From Thiocystis violascens DSM 198 (GTDB lineage Bacteria; Pseudomonadota; Gammaproteobacteria; Chromatiales; Chromatiaceae), in assembly GCF_000227745.2 (NCBI RefSeq), contig NC_018012.1:2216501-2280500 (forward strand): DNA of 64,000 nt. The letters are read 5' to 3'. Every line of letters starts with the position of its first letter. The stretch's first letter is position 1. The notes under the pieces are model-generated. The model did not search any database. It was given only the letters and a program-made list of their open reading frames with translations, and had not been told where the DNA came from. Below, one piece after another: positions 31,918 to 40,723 of the stretch. The translations under genes and the position numbers were made by a program.

Positions 31918-33660
31918 TCAATGATTCGGCGTCTCGAGCGATGCGGTTCGTTCCTCACCGCATCCTACGCGGGCTGCCCTTCCTACCAACAAGCCATGCT
32001 TCTTCATATGCGCTGCGTTGATCTTGCTCGCTTCACTTTTTGACATCCATGAACAATTCCCGAGAACAAAACCCTTTGTCTTGTCTTTTCGCGCAAAAGC
32101 CATTCCAGGCTTTGGGGGTTGCCCGACATCAGCAAGAAATCTTTCGAAATCCCGCCACGCTTCGCACACCTCAACACCTGCAATGTACTCTCTCGAATTA
32201 GGATTAATCACGCCATGCACAAACCGGCTCCAGGCTTTGTATGCAGGTGTCTTTACCAAACTTTCGCCGGGTCGAGCAGGCTTCTTAACATCAATCCTTC
32301 CCTTGCGAAGACGCACTGCCGCTGCATGCATGCTGATATCGCGTGTTTCAGCAATATACGCTGTTGCGGCCTTGACGCTTGGAAACCTGATGCCATCAAC
32401 ATCTACTTTACGAGAATTCGACCCTCCGCTTGTACCGCCGGTTGAAATGTTAAAACCATCTGGCGCTAGTGTGCCAAGCCACTCAATCCATCGCCTTTCC
32501 TTTGCCTCTAGGCTTCCCTTACTGTTTCCAACATCGATCTCGTCGACGGTAAATGCGGAAGCACCGAACTCCCTGATCGCTGCATGAAGTGATTTTTTGT
32601 TCTTAATATGGCCGGCTTTTGCCTGCTCGACGTGATATTCCCACCGCCTCTCAAGCGACTGGACTGTAATTCCTACATATTTCTTTTCGCTAATTAGATG
32701 CGTCACTAGATAGACAATCCCTTCGCCATAGCCTGGATTCGGGACGCGGGAAAAGGCATCCTCTGCCGGCATACCAGATTCGATCCATCGCTTTATTGTC
32801 GCCGAGCTTGCCGGAGGATTAAGTACCCGAACGGCTTCTTCCATGTTCGGATACGACACTCCATGTACCGTTAAACCTCCGACCTCGCGGGAGGATTTTA
32901 CGTAGCCCTTACTGAGAATCCGCTCCTCAGTCATCCCGGCTTGGCGCCGCTTGAGAGCACGCCAATAATCAATCCCCAATTCCTCACATTGCTGCTTGAA
33001 GCTACCGGCGGCTAGTAGTTCCCTTGCACACTGAGGACAACCGCTACCCCTGAGATGATTGCTGGGACTCTGAAGAAATAGTCCATGTTGGGGACACGTA
33101 ATTTTTCCCTTTGTAGCAGCGTTTACGTATCTAAAATCATCATAATCATACTTAACGCCGTGGACATCTCTCGCTCGCTTGCAGAATTTCTCAAAGAGAT
33201 GAGATTCATCGAACTCTGCCTCCAGTTGTACAAGACGCAAAGCATGCTTGAGAGATTTGCATTGGGGACACCCTACGTGGCCTCGTTGGTGGTTGCGCGG
33301 CTCTTGTAAGAAGACTACGTCATGAGCAACACATTGGATTTCAACTTTTTCACCGAAAGGAGGCAGCTCATCAAAAAGACTGTAATCGTATCTTTCTCCG
33401 AAATGTTTTCTAGATCGGGCAACAAACTCCGACTTCGTTAACTTTTGAGATTCGAAGTAGCACTTTCCGCAGCCAACACCGTTTATATGGTGGCCGGGTA
33501 AGATGAAAAATGAGCCATGAACCCTGCAAACAACTTCAACTTTGGTTCCGCTATTCTTGTAGTGGACTTTTGAGTAGTCATAACGGTCGCCATGCACAGC
33601 TTGAAAATTTTGCACGACGTCAGCCTGTGACTTTTTACATGGCATTTCTATGAAGTCCAA
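31918..33660 (-). CDS. GIY-YIG nuclease with N-terminal zinc-finger-like repeats
   Basis: 580 residues. The N-terminal 215 residues hold three repeats of about 70 residues: each has a YDY motif, a V-x-C-x-x-H-G-x-F core, P-x-x-H-x-x-G and a terminal GCxxC (for example VVCRVHGSFFILPGHHING, CPQHGLFLQSPSNHLRGSG). These resemble DUF723-type zinc repeats. The GIY-YIG domain is at about residues 315-400: GIVYLVTHLISEKKYVGIT, then LERRWEYH and the AKERRWIEWL region. The rest contains NUMOD-like DNA-binding segments (PSVKAATAYIAETRDISMHA). The architecture is that of free-standing homing or mobile nucleases. The last 16 residues come from the REP sequence. The gene is less GC-rich than the surrounding locus. 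Confidence 0.83.
   Translation of the reverse strand: MDFIEMPCKKSQADVVQNFQAVHGDRYDYSKVHYKNSGTKVEVVCRVHGSFFILPGHHINGVGCGKCYFESQKLTKSEFVARSRKHFGERYDYSLFDELPPFGEKVEIQCVAHDVVFLQEPRNHQRGHVGCPQCKSLKHALRLVQLEAEFDESHLFEKFCKRARDVHGVKYDYDDFRYVNAATKGKITCPQHGLFLQSPSNHLRGSGCPQCARELLAAGSFKQQCEELGIDYWRALKRRQAGMTEERILSKGYVKSSREVGGLTVHGVSYPNMEEAVRVLNPPASSATIKRWIESGMPAEDAFSRVPNPGYGEGIVYLVTHLISEKKYVGITVQSLERRWEYHVEQAKAGHIKNKKSLHAAIREFGASAFTVDEIDVGNSKGSLEAKERRWIEWLGTLAPDGFNISTGGTSGGSNSRKVDVDGIRFPSVKAATAYIAETRDISMHAAAVRLRKGRIDVKKPARPGESLVKTPAYKAWSRFVHGVINPNSREYIAGVEVCEAWRDFERFLADVGQPPKPGMAFARKDKTKGFVLGNCSWMSKSEASKINAAHMKKHGLLVGRAARVGCGEERTASLETPNH
31940..31968. repeat. REP palindrome, right of the RAYT gene, inverted
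   Basis: Inverted copy of the unit at 31210-31238 (GATGCGGT, loop, ACCGCATCCTAC). It overlaps the 3' end of the GIY-YIG gene and encodes most of that protein's last 16 residues. Confidence 0.82.
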
Positions 33661-33668
33661 GAGTAAGT

Positions 33669-33733
33669 TAGACAGAATCCGTCATTATGGCGCTAGACAG
33701 ATTCCACATTTGACGTAATAGACAGAATCCGTC
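33669..33733. repeat. Short repeats upstream of the GIY-YIG gene
   Basis: TAGACAGAATCCGTC occurs at 33669-33683 and 33719-33733, with a partial TAGACAGATTCC at 33694-33705. Each unit is an imperfect palindrome (GAC-RGA-W-TCY-GTC). They lie at the junction between the GIY-YIG gene start and the moxR stop and could be recognition or operator sites, or scars of insertion. Confidence 0.6.
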
Positions 33734-33746
33734 TAACTCTCGCCAT

Positions 33747-34706
33747 TTAAGGAATCGCCACCAACGTCAGCAACCGATTCACAAAGGCATCCGTGGTCAC
33801 GCCCTCGGCCTCGGCCTCGAAGGTGAGCAAAATCCGGTGACGCAGGATCTCGGGCGCGACGGATTGGATATGCTGGGGCGTGACGAAGGTGTCGCCGTCG
33901 AGCCAGGCGCGGGCGCGGGCGCAGCGAGCCAGCGCGATACTGGCGCGGGGCGAGGCGCCGAAGCGGCACCAGCGGCCGAGATCCCGGTCATAGCGTTTCG
34001 GCTGGCGGGTCGCCTGGACCAGATCGACGATGTAGCTGTGCAGCTTGGGATCCAGATAGAGTCCGGCCACGTCACGGCGCATCGCGAAGAGTTCTTCCTG
34101 GGTCAGCGGCTTGATGGGCGGTGCGTGACTCTGTGTCTGCTGCTGGCTGTCGAGTTCGAGGATTTTGATCTCCTCGTCGCGGGTCGGATAGGTCACCACG
34201 GCCTGCATCAGAAAGCGGTCGAGCTGGGCCTCGGGCAGGTGATAGGTGCCTTCCTGCTCGACCGGGTTCTGGGTCGCCAGCACCATGAACAGCTTAGGCA
34301 GCGGATAGGTGCGCTGGCCGACCGTGATCTGATGCTCGGCCATCGCCTCCAGCAGAGCCGACTGGACCTTGGCCGGGGCGCGGTTGACCTCGTCGGCGAG
34401 CAGCAGATTGTGAAACAGCGGACCCTGCCGAAACTCGAACTCGCCCTTTTCGTGACGGTAGATGTCGGTGCCGATCAGGTCGGAGGGCAGCAGGTCGGGG
34501 GTGAACTGGATGCGATGGAAGTCGCCTTCGAGCGACTCGGCCAGCGCCTTGACGGCGGTGGTCTTGGCCAGCCCCGGCATGCCCTCTACCAACAAATGTC
34601 CGTCGCTCAACAGACACACCAGCATGCTGTCGATGAAGGGTTGTTGACCGATGATGCGCGAGGCGATGTGATCGCGGACGGGTTGCAGTTCGGAGGGGGT
34701 TGTCAT
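33747..34706 (-). CDS. moxR: MoxR-family AAA+ ATPase
   Basis: 319 residues from the ATG at 34706; a longer upstream frame has no family support. Walker A EGMPGLAKTTAVKAL, Walker B NLLLADEVNRAPAKVQSALL, sensor 1 MVLATQNPVEQEGTYHLPEA and sensor 2 GASPRASIALARCARA are intact. MoxR proteins act as hexameric chaperone-like ATPases with VWA-domain partners. The rest of the locus (DUF58, DUF4381, BatA, BatB, BatC, BatD) lies downstream on the same strand beyond the inserted RAYT/GIY-YIG segment, so transcription from the moxR promoter must now cross about 2.5 kb of foreign DNA or use a new promoter. Confidence 0.9.
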   Translation of the reverse strand: MTTPSELQPVRDHIASRIIGQQPFIDSMLVCLLSDGHLLVEGMPGLAKTTAVKALAESLEGDFHRIQFTPDLLPSDLIGTDIYRHEKGEFEFRQGPLFHNLLLADEVNRAPAKVQSALLEAMAEHQITVGQRTYPLPKLFMVLATQNPVEQEGTYHLPEAQLDRFLMQAVVTYPTRDEEIKILELDSQQQTQSHAPPIKPLTQEELFAMRRDVAGLYLDPKLHSYIVDLVQATRQPKRYDRDLGRWCRFGASPRASIALARCARARAWLDGDTFVTPQHIQSVAPEILRHRILLTFEAEAEGVTTDAFVNRLLTLVAIP

Positions 34707-35477
34707 GCTGGGATGGTTTCCGTGCGTTCCGTGGGCGGTTGTCGATTCTGGTCGGGCGGGCGGTGCGAGCATGTCGCGGATCGTCTCCCGTGTTGGCGAA
34801 CTATGCTGTCTCTTTTCCGGGGTGAGCGCAAGTCTGGGGCGGGTCGCAAAGCGCATTGATTTATCAGCATATTCAAATATCAATGCAACTCTTGAGCGAT
34901 GGCTTTCAGGGGCCGACGATGGACCGGAGGCGAGAACCCGCGCTGGCGCCGTGGACGGCGCCGAACGACGGCAACCGAATTTGTTCACATGGGTCAATGG
35001 CTTAAACAGGACGCGTATGAGCGCGCCGTCAACGCGCGTAACGGAATCGCCACTTTATTTTAAGCCTTTGTTTATATTTCGATTATTTTGATCGATCAAA
35101 ATCCGCCCAATCTAATCGAACCCCAACAACCGCGCGCGCTCCGATGCTTTGAACAGACCTTATGCACAAACTTATCCACAGAAATTGTTGGCGAATCGGA
35201 AAACTTCCATTGGGAAAAGATGTTGCGACGATATGACGATCCGGAGACGCAATATTGGCGGCTAACTTTTCGAGTTCGAACGACGACCGCGATAACAAGT
35301 CGATGGGCTCCCCAGGGCGCGGCTGACCGAGCGAAGAAAAATTCACCCCTCTCTCGGTATATACTTAACGCACCGGCCGCATTCGTTTCGCCCGGCTCCG
35401 ACCGCGGCACGCGATCCTGATCGCCGACCCACACCCTTGAATCCTCATTTCGCTATCCCCCTGGAGCTTGACCCCTC
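34707..35477. other. 771-bp intergenic region between divergent moxR and typA
   Basis: No convincing gene was found; frames on both strands are short and of shadow-like composition. The right half includes an AT-rich stretch at 35052-35100, which contains GATCGATC, and two DnaA-box-like nonamers at 35160-35180. Promoters for moxR and typA must lie here. Confidence 0.6.
35160..35180 (+). promoter_or_regulatory. Two adjacent DnaA-box-like nonamers
   Basis: TTATGCACA (35160-35168) and the consensus TTATCCACA (35172-35180) lie in the same orientation three bases apart, next to an AT-rich segment with GATCGATC. They may be DnaA binding sites. No dnaA, mnmG or other origin marker gene is in the window. 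Confidence 0.4.
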
Positions 35478-37292
35478 GTGATCGAGACACTTCGCAATAT
35501 CGCTATCATCGCCCATGTCGATCATGGAAAGACCACGCTGGTGGACAAGCTCTTGCAGCAATCCGGCACCCTCGGCGACCGCTTCGGTCCGGTCGAACGG
35601 GTCATGGACTCCAACGCGCTGGAGAAGGAGCGCGGGATCACTATCCTCTCCAAAAATACCGCGATCCGCTGGAACGATTACCGCATCAACATCGTCGACA
35701 CCCCCGGCCATGCCGATTTCGGCGGCGAGGTCGAGCGCGTGCTGTCGATGGTCGACTCTGTGCTGCTGCTGGTCGACGCGCAGGAAGGCCCGATGCCGCA
35801 GACGCGCTTCGTGACCAGCAAGGCGTTCGAGCATGGGTTGCGCCCGATCGTGGTCATCAACAAGATCGACCGTCCTGGCGCGCGTCCCGACTGGGTCATC
35901 GATCAGGTGTTCGAGCTGTTCGACCGGCTCGGCGCGACCGACGAGCAGTTGGACTTCCCGATCGTCTACGCCTCGGCCATCAACGGCTACGCCGGGCTTG
36001 AGGACACCGTCAGCGGGGGCGACATGACGCCGCTGTTCGAGGCCATCGTCAAGCACTGCCCGGCGCCCGAGGTCGACCCGGATTCGCCGTTCCAGATGCA
36101 GGTCTCGACGCTGAATTACAGCTCCTTCGTCGGCGCGATCGCGGTCGGACGGATTCGTCACGGCAGCGTGCGGCCCAATCAGCAGATCGTGGTCGTCAAG
36201 AACGACGGCACGCGCTACAAAGCCAAGATCGGCCTGGTCTACGGCTATCTGGGACTGGAGCGCTACGAGGTGCCATCGGCCTCGGCGGGCGACATCGTCG
36301 CCCTGACCGGCATCGAGGCGCCGAATGTCTCCGACACGCTCTGTCACCCGGACCATGCCTACGCACTGCCGCCGCTCACCGTCGACGAGCCGACCGTGAC
36401 CATGACCTTCCAGGTCAACACCTCGCCCTTCTGCGGTCGCGACGGCAAATATCTGACCTCGCGTCAGCTCAAGGATCGGCTGGAGCGCGAACTCATCCAT
36501 AACGTCGCGCTGCGGGTCGAGGAAGGCAACGATCCCGAGAAATTCCGCGTCTCCGGGCGCGGCGAGTTGCATCTGTCGATCCTGCTGGAGAACATGCGCC
36601 GCGAGGGCTACGAAATGGCCGTCTCGCGTCCCGAGGTCATCTTCCGCGAGATCGACGGCAAGATCTGCGAGCCCTACGAGCAACTCACGGTCGATCTGGA
36701 CGAGACCTCGCAGGGCGCCATCATGCAGGCGCTCGGCGAGCGGCGCGGCGAACTCAAGGACATGGTTCCGGACGGCCGGGGCCGGGTGCGGCTCGATTAC
36801 GAGATCCCCTCGCGCGGTCTGATCGGCTTCCAGACCGAGTTCATGTCGCTGACCTCGGGCACCGGGCTCAAGTATCATGTCTTCGACCGTTATCGTCCGG
36901 CCAACATGGGCGGCATCGCCCCCCGGCGCAACGGCGCGCTCATCTCCAACGGCACCGGCAAGGCGCTGGGTTACGCGCTTTTCGCGCTTCAGGAGCGCGG
37001 CCGCATGATGGTCTCGCCCGGCGACGAGGTGTACGAGGGCCAGGTGGTCGGCATCCATTCGCGCGACAACGACCTGACCGTCAATCCGCTCAAGGCCAAG
37101 CAGTTGACCAACATCCGCGCCGCCGGCTCGGACGAAAACATCCTGCTGACACCGCCGGTCAAGTTCACCCTGGAGCAGGCGCTGGAATTCATCGAGGACG
37201 ACGAACTGGTCGAGATCACGCCCAAGTTCATTCGGGTCCGCAAGCGTCATCTCACCGAGAACGAGCGCAAGCGGGCGAGTCGCGGCGGGTGA
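35478..37292 (+). CDS. typA: Ribosome-associated translational GTPase TypA/BipA
   Basis: 604 residues, normal family length, starting at GTG. GTPase motifs: [15 protein letters not shown] (G1), RGITILSKN (G2), [14 protein letters not shown] (G3), [10 protein letters not shown] (G4). Elongation-factor domains II, III and V follow, and the TypA-specific C-terminal domain ends in [17 protein letters not shown]. It binds 70S ribosomes near the EF-G site and is needed for 50S assembly or stress adaptation at low temperature. It stands alone on the plus strand. Confidence 0.97.
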   Translation: MIETLRNIAIIAHVDHGKTTLVDKLLQQSGTLGDRFGPVERVMDSNALEKERGITILSKNTAIRWNDYRINIVDTPGHADFGGEVERVLSMVDSVLLLVDAQEGPMPQTRFVTSKAFEHGLRPIVVINKIDRPGARPDWVIDQVFELFDRLGATDEQLDFPIVYASAINGYAGLEDTVSGGDMTPLFEAIVKHCPAPEVDPDSPFQMQVSTLNYSSFVGAIAVGRIRHGSVRPNQQIVVVKNDGTRYKAKIGLVYGYLGLERYEVPSASAGDIVALTGIEAPNVSDTLCHPDHAYALPPLTVDEPTVTMTFQVNTSPFCGRDGKYLTSRQLKDRLERELIHNVALRVEEGNDPEKFRVSGRGELHLSILLENMRREGYEMAVSRPEVIFREIDGKICEPYEQLTVDLDETSQGAIMQALGERRGELKDMVPDGRGRVRLDYEIPSRGLIGFQTEFMSLTSGTGLKYHVFDRYRPANMGGIAPRRNGALISNGTGKALGYALFALQERGRMMVSPGDEVYEGQVVGIHSRDNDLTVNPLKAKQLTNIRAAGSDENILLTPPVKFTLEQALEFIEDDELVEITPKFIRVRKRHLTENERKRASRGG

Positions 37293-37305
37293 GACCGGGG
37301 CAGCC

Positions 37306-37445
37306 ATGGACATCGAACGCCTGAACGAACGCATCGGCACGATGAAAAACTGGCCGACGCAGTCCACGCCTTCATCCGCGAGCAGGCGCTGCAATGCTTT
37401 CAGGAACTGGCGCGGGAGGCCGGTCCATGGCGGAACGCGCCCTGA
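37306..37445 (+). pseudogene. Remnant of a nucleotidyltransferase-substrate-binding (HI0074-like) gene
   Basis: The ATG at 37306 starts MDIERLNERIG, the usual beginning of HEPN-like substrate-binding partners of minimal nucleotidyltransferases. After some 40 bases the sense moves to another frame (LADAVHAFIREQALQCFQEL) and stops at 37445, overlapping the following nucleotidyltransferase gene. Most of the roughly 130-residue HEPN body is missing, so only ends of the gene remain. Confidence 0.5.
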
Positions 37446-38728
37446 TCTTCGGGCTGTCGCCTGACATTCGCGATGCCTTCGCGCGGGTCTTTGCCCGTTA
37501 TACGACGGTTGAGCGGGTGCTCCTCTTCGGCTCGCGCGCCAAGGGCACGTTCAAGGACGGCTCGGACATCGATCTGGCGGTTTTCGCGCCCAGGATGAGC
37601 GATCGGCAGTTTAGCCGTTTGTGGAATGACATCGATGACTTGCCCATCGTGTTCAAGATCGACCTGCTGCATTGGGATCGTTTGTCCAATGAGCGCCTCA
37701 AAGACAAAATCCTGGACGAGGGCCAACCTTTTTTCGCCATCGCGCATCTGACGACTGACAACCGAATGGACACCAACAGACAAGACCTTTATCCGATCAC
37801 CGAACCCTTCGCGACCCATGAACTGGTCGTGGACAACGGTCACCGTCTTTATGTCGAGGAATGCGGGCGTCCCGACGGTATCCCGGCGATTTTCCTGCAC
37901 GGCGGTCCCGGCGCCGGGTGCGAGGCGGCGCATCGTGGTTTCTTCGATCCCGAGCGCTATCGAGCGGTGCTGTTCGATCAGCGCGGTTGCGGCCGCTCCA
38001 CGCCCCATGCCTCGCTGACGGCCAATACCACCTGGGATCTGGTCGCCGATCTCGAACGCATCCGCGAGCAGCTCGGCATCGAGCGCTGGCTGGTCTTCGG
38101 CGGCTCCTGGGGGTCGACCCTGGCCCTGGCCTATGCCGAAACTCATCCCGAGCGAGTCGCCGCGCTGGTGGCGCGGGGGATCTTTCTCTGCCGGGACGCG
38201 GAGATTCGCTGGTTTTATCAGGAGGGCGCGAACTGGATCTTTCCCGATTATTGGGAAGAGTATCTGGCGCCCATTCCGGCGGACGAACGGGGCGATCTGC
38301 TGGCGGCCTATCACCGGCGGCTCGCCGGCGCGGACGAGGTGGCGCGGATGGCGGCGGCCAAGGCGTGGTCGGTCTGGGAGGGGCGCACCGCGACCCTGTT
38401 GGGCAACCCCGGCATTCAGGCGCATTTCGCCGATCCGCATGTCGCGCTCAGTCTGGCGCGGATCGAGTGCCACTACTTCGTCCATCGTGCCTTTCTCGAA
38501 CCCGATCAGTTGCTGCGCAACGCCCACCGCCTGGCGCCGATTCCCGGCGTCATCGTGCAGGGCCGCTACGATGCCATTTGTCCCATGCGCTCGGCCTGGG
38601 ATCTTCACCAGGCCTGGCCGACGGCCGATTTTCAGGTGATCGCGGACGCGGGGCATTCGGCCTTCGAGCCGGGCATCCGTCAGGCATTGGTGGCGGCGAC
38701 CGACCGTTTCGCGCACGAACTCGGATGA
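37427..38728 (+). CDS. pip: In-frame fusion: minimal nucleotidyltransferase + prolyl iminopeptidase
   Basis: The frame starts at 37427 with GGAGG seven bases upstream. Residues 1-113 are a minimal nucleotidyltransferase with [20 protein letters not shown] (GSx10DxD). With no stop codon, [18 protein letters not shown] (from 37766) begins a complete 320-residue prolyl iminopeptidase: HGGPGAG oxyanion region, DQRGCGRS, nucleophile GGSWGS, and late Asp and His ([17 protein letters not shown]). Pip releases N-terminal Pro from peptides in the cytoplasm. The ATG at 37766 could still serve as an internal start, but no clear ribosome-binding site precedes it, so a 433-residue fusion may be the actual product. 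The gene symbol refers to the second half. Confidence 0.8.
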   Translation: MAERALIFGLSPDIRDAFARVFARYTTVERVLLFGSRAKGTFKDGSDIDLAVFAPRMSDRQFSRLWNDIDDLPIVFKIDLLHWDRLSNERLKDKILDEGQPFFAIAHLTTDNRMDTNRQDLYPITEPFATHELVVDNGHRLYVEECGRPDGIPAIFLHGGPGAGCEAAHRGFFDPERYRAVLFDQRGCGRSTPHASLTANTTWDLVADLERIREQLGIERWLVFGGSWGSTLALAYAETHPERVAALVARGIFLCRDAEIRWFYQEGANWIFPDYWEEYLAPIPADERGDLLAAYHRRLAGADEVARMAAAKAWSVWEGRTATLLGNPGIQAHFADPHVALSLARIECHYFVHRAFLEPDQLLRNAHRLAPIPGVIVQGRYDAICPMRSAWDLHQAWPTADFQVIADAGHSAFEPGIRQALVAATDRFAHELG

Positions 38729-38759
38729 GGCGGTATCGCAAAGGCACGGAGAGCGGACG

Positions 38760-39197
38760 GTGATCGGTCTTCTGCAACGGGTGAGTCAGGCGCAAGTCGA
38801 GGTGGCGGGCGAGTCGATCGGCGCCATCGAGCGCGGTCTGCTGGTGCTTGTTGGCGTGCAGCCGGGCGATACCGAGGCGCGTGCCGACCGACTGCTGGAG
38901 CGTCTGTTGGGCTATCGCGTCTTTCCCGATGCCGATGACCGCATGAATCTAAGTCTGCGTGACATTGGCGGCGGGCTGCTGCTGGTGCCGCAATTTACCC
39001 TCGCCGCCGACACGCGCAAGGGGACGCGCGCGAGTTTTACCTCGGCCGCTCCGCCCGCCGACGGGGAACGACTCTTCGCGTACCTGGTCGGACAGGCGCG
39101 GATCGCCCATCCGCGCGTCGCGACCGGGCGGTTCGGCGCGGACATGCGGGTGGCGCTGGTCAACGAGGGGCCGGTGACGTTCTGGCTGGAGGCTTGA
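38760..39197 (+). CDS. dtd: D-aminoacyl-tRNA deacylase
   Basis: 145 residues, exact family length, starting at GTG ([19 protein letters not shown]). The two active-site signatures are [19 protein letters not shown] and the cross-subunit [10 protein letters not shown]. The usual Ser of the SQFTL motif is Pro here (PQFTL), which also occurs in some homologues. Dtd hydrolyses D-aminoacyl- and mischarged Gly-tRNA as a cytosolic homodimer. It follows the Pip gene by 31 bases, a frequent pairing in gammaproteobacteria. Confidence 0.93.
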   Translation: MIGLLQRVSQAQVEVAGESIGAIERGLLVLVGVQPGDTEARADRLLERLLGYRVFPDADDRMNLSLRDIGGGLLLVPQFTLAADTRKGTRASFTSAAPPADGERLFAYLVGQARIAHPRVATGRFGADMRVALVNEGPVTFWLEA

Positions 39198-39411
39198 ACC
39201 GCGTCCATGACGGTCTGCCTCGTTTTGAGTCGCCTGCCGTGTTTGCACTCACCTGTAGAATCCGAGTCGACGCGGTTTAACTCATTCATTTTTAAATATT
39301 TAAACCGCGCACCGCCGACCGTCCATGGTGACGCAAAGCAAGTTGAAGAGCCACGAAACGACGTTTCTCGCTCTGGGCGCGGTTTAAACGTTCATCCTGA
39401 AGCGGTCTCTC

Positions 39412-40674
39412 ATGCGCCTACATTCCTTCCTTGTTCCGATCTTCATCGCTTCCCTGCTGATTGGCGGCATCGGTCCGCTGTGGGCGGAAGACGCGGCGGC
39501 CCCGCCAGCCGGCGATGTCTGGAGCCTGACCCGCGAGACGGCGACCGGATGGTGGGAGCAGTCCCGCGAGTACGCGGGGCAGGCGCTTGAGGATGCCCGC
39601 CGTCTGCTCTCCGACGACCGGGATTTCGGGCGTGTCTGGGATGCGGCCATCCCGAAGCTGGAAGGTGCGCTGACCCTGGAGGAGCGTCAGTCGGAACTGC
39701 CCGAATCGGCCTGGTTCGGCGCCGATCAGGCGTCCAATCGCGCCGAGATCGACAAACTGCTCGATCAGGCGGTGGACATCCTCTCGGTGTCGCCCGCGCT
39801 CCGCCATCGCGACCGCATCCAGGCGGTGCAGACCGAGATCGAAAAAGCGCGCGCGGACATTGCCGACTACCGCCAGAAACGGGTGTCGGCGCCGAGCGAG
39901 TCGACGATCGGCAAGACGGTCGCGGATTACGACCGCCTGATCGAGATCCGCGAGGACGACATCGAACGCTTGAGTCGAGAGGCGGACGGCGTCAAGCGGG
40001 AGTTCGCGCAAGAGCTTCGCGCCATGGGGCTCGAACTCGGCGACGAGCAGGTCGAATTCCTGCTCTCCACCGTGGTCGGCGACAATCTGGTCGATCTCGG
40101 TATCCTGTTCGACAACGTCAAGTCCATCACGCAGCAGCTCGAACGGCTCGTGGCCGAGAGCGGCGAGGATCTCCAGAGCGCGCGGCGCTATTACGGTCTC
40201 TATGTGGTGCTGCTACGGGCGCTCCAGCGCATGCACATCCAGATCGAGGAGGCGATCGGCGAGCAATATCTGCCCCAGATCGACGGCATCGTCGCCCAGG
40301 CGCAGGCGCTTTCCGGCGAGACCCGGCGCCTGCTGCATGTCTCCCCCGACAAGCAGGCGCTGCTAACCTCCAACCTGGAGGCGCAACAACTCACCATCGA
40401 GGCCGCCGGCGTCTATCGGCAGTATCTCGACGAGCAGGCCAGACAGGTGCGCAAGGCGCGGCAGGAACTGGATCGGGACATCGACGCAGCCTGGAACACC
40501 TACGAAACGGTCCGCGTCTCCGGGGAGTTGGTCGGTCTGGTCAAATCCAGTCAACAGTTGCTGGAAAGCTTGATGAATCGCCAGATCCCGACGCTGCGTC
40601 CCTTCGAGAATCTGGAGATGCAGCGCGAGTTTCAGAAGTTGACCCAGCAGTTACGCGGGCCAGCGGGGCGTTAA
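39412..40674 (+). CDS. Exported coiled-coil protein of unknown function
   Basis: 420 residues. A signal peptide (LVPIFIASLLIGGIGPLWAE) is followed by an almost entirely helical, charged protein: VQTEIEKARADIADYRQK, EIREDDIERLSREADGVKRE, then TQQLERLVAESGEDLQSARR and RQVRKARQELDRDIDAAW. A moderately hydrophobic patch (YYGLYVVLLRALQRMHIQI) may pack inside. No enzymatic motif was recognised. It is probably periplasmic. A 214-base gap with an AT-rich TTTTTAAATATTTAAA precedes it and could hold its promoter. Confidence 0.78.
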   Translation: MRLHSFLVPIFIASLLIGGIGPLWAEDAAAPPAGDVWSLTRETATGWWEQSREYAGQALEDARRLLSDDRDFGRVWDAAIPKLEGALTLEERQSELPESAWFGADQASNRAEIDKLLDQAVDILSVSPALRHRDRIQAVQTEIEKARADIADYRQKRVSAPSESTIGKTVADYDRLIEIREDDIERLSREADGVKREFAQELRAMGLELGDEQVEFLLSTVVGDNLVDLGILFDNVKSITQQLERLVAESGEDLQSARRYYGLYVVLLRALQRMHIQIEEAIGEQYLPQIDGIVAQAQALSGETRRLLHVSPDKQALLTSNLEAQQLTIEAAGVYRQYLDEQARQVRKARQELDRDIDAAWNTYETVRVSGELVGLVKSSQQLLESLMNRQIPTLRPFENLEMQREFQKLTQQLRGPAGR

Positions 40675-40723
40675 GCCGCGTTTGGACTGCCTCCAAAACA
40701 ACGAAGCCAAGGATGTCCAGCGC

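Noticed and set aside
35096..35434. 112-residue minus-strand frame upstream of typA
   Set aside because: No ribosome-binding site, mixed composition and no recognisable domain. It overlaps the DnaA-box and AT-rich segment, which is better read as regulatory.
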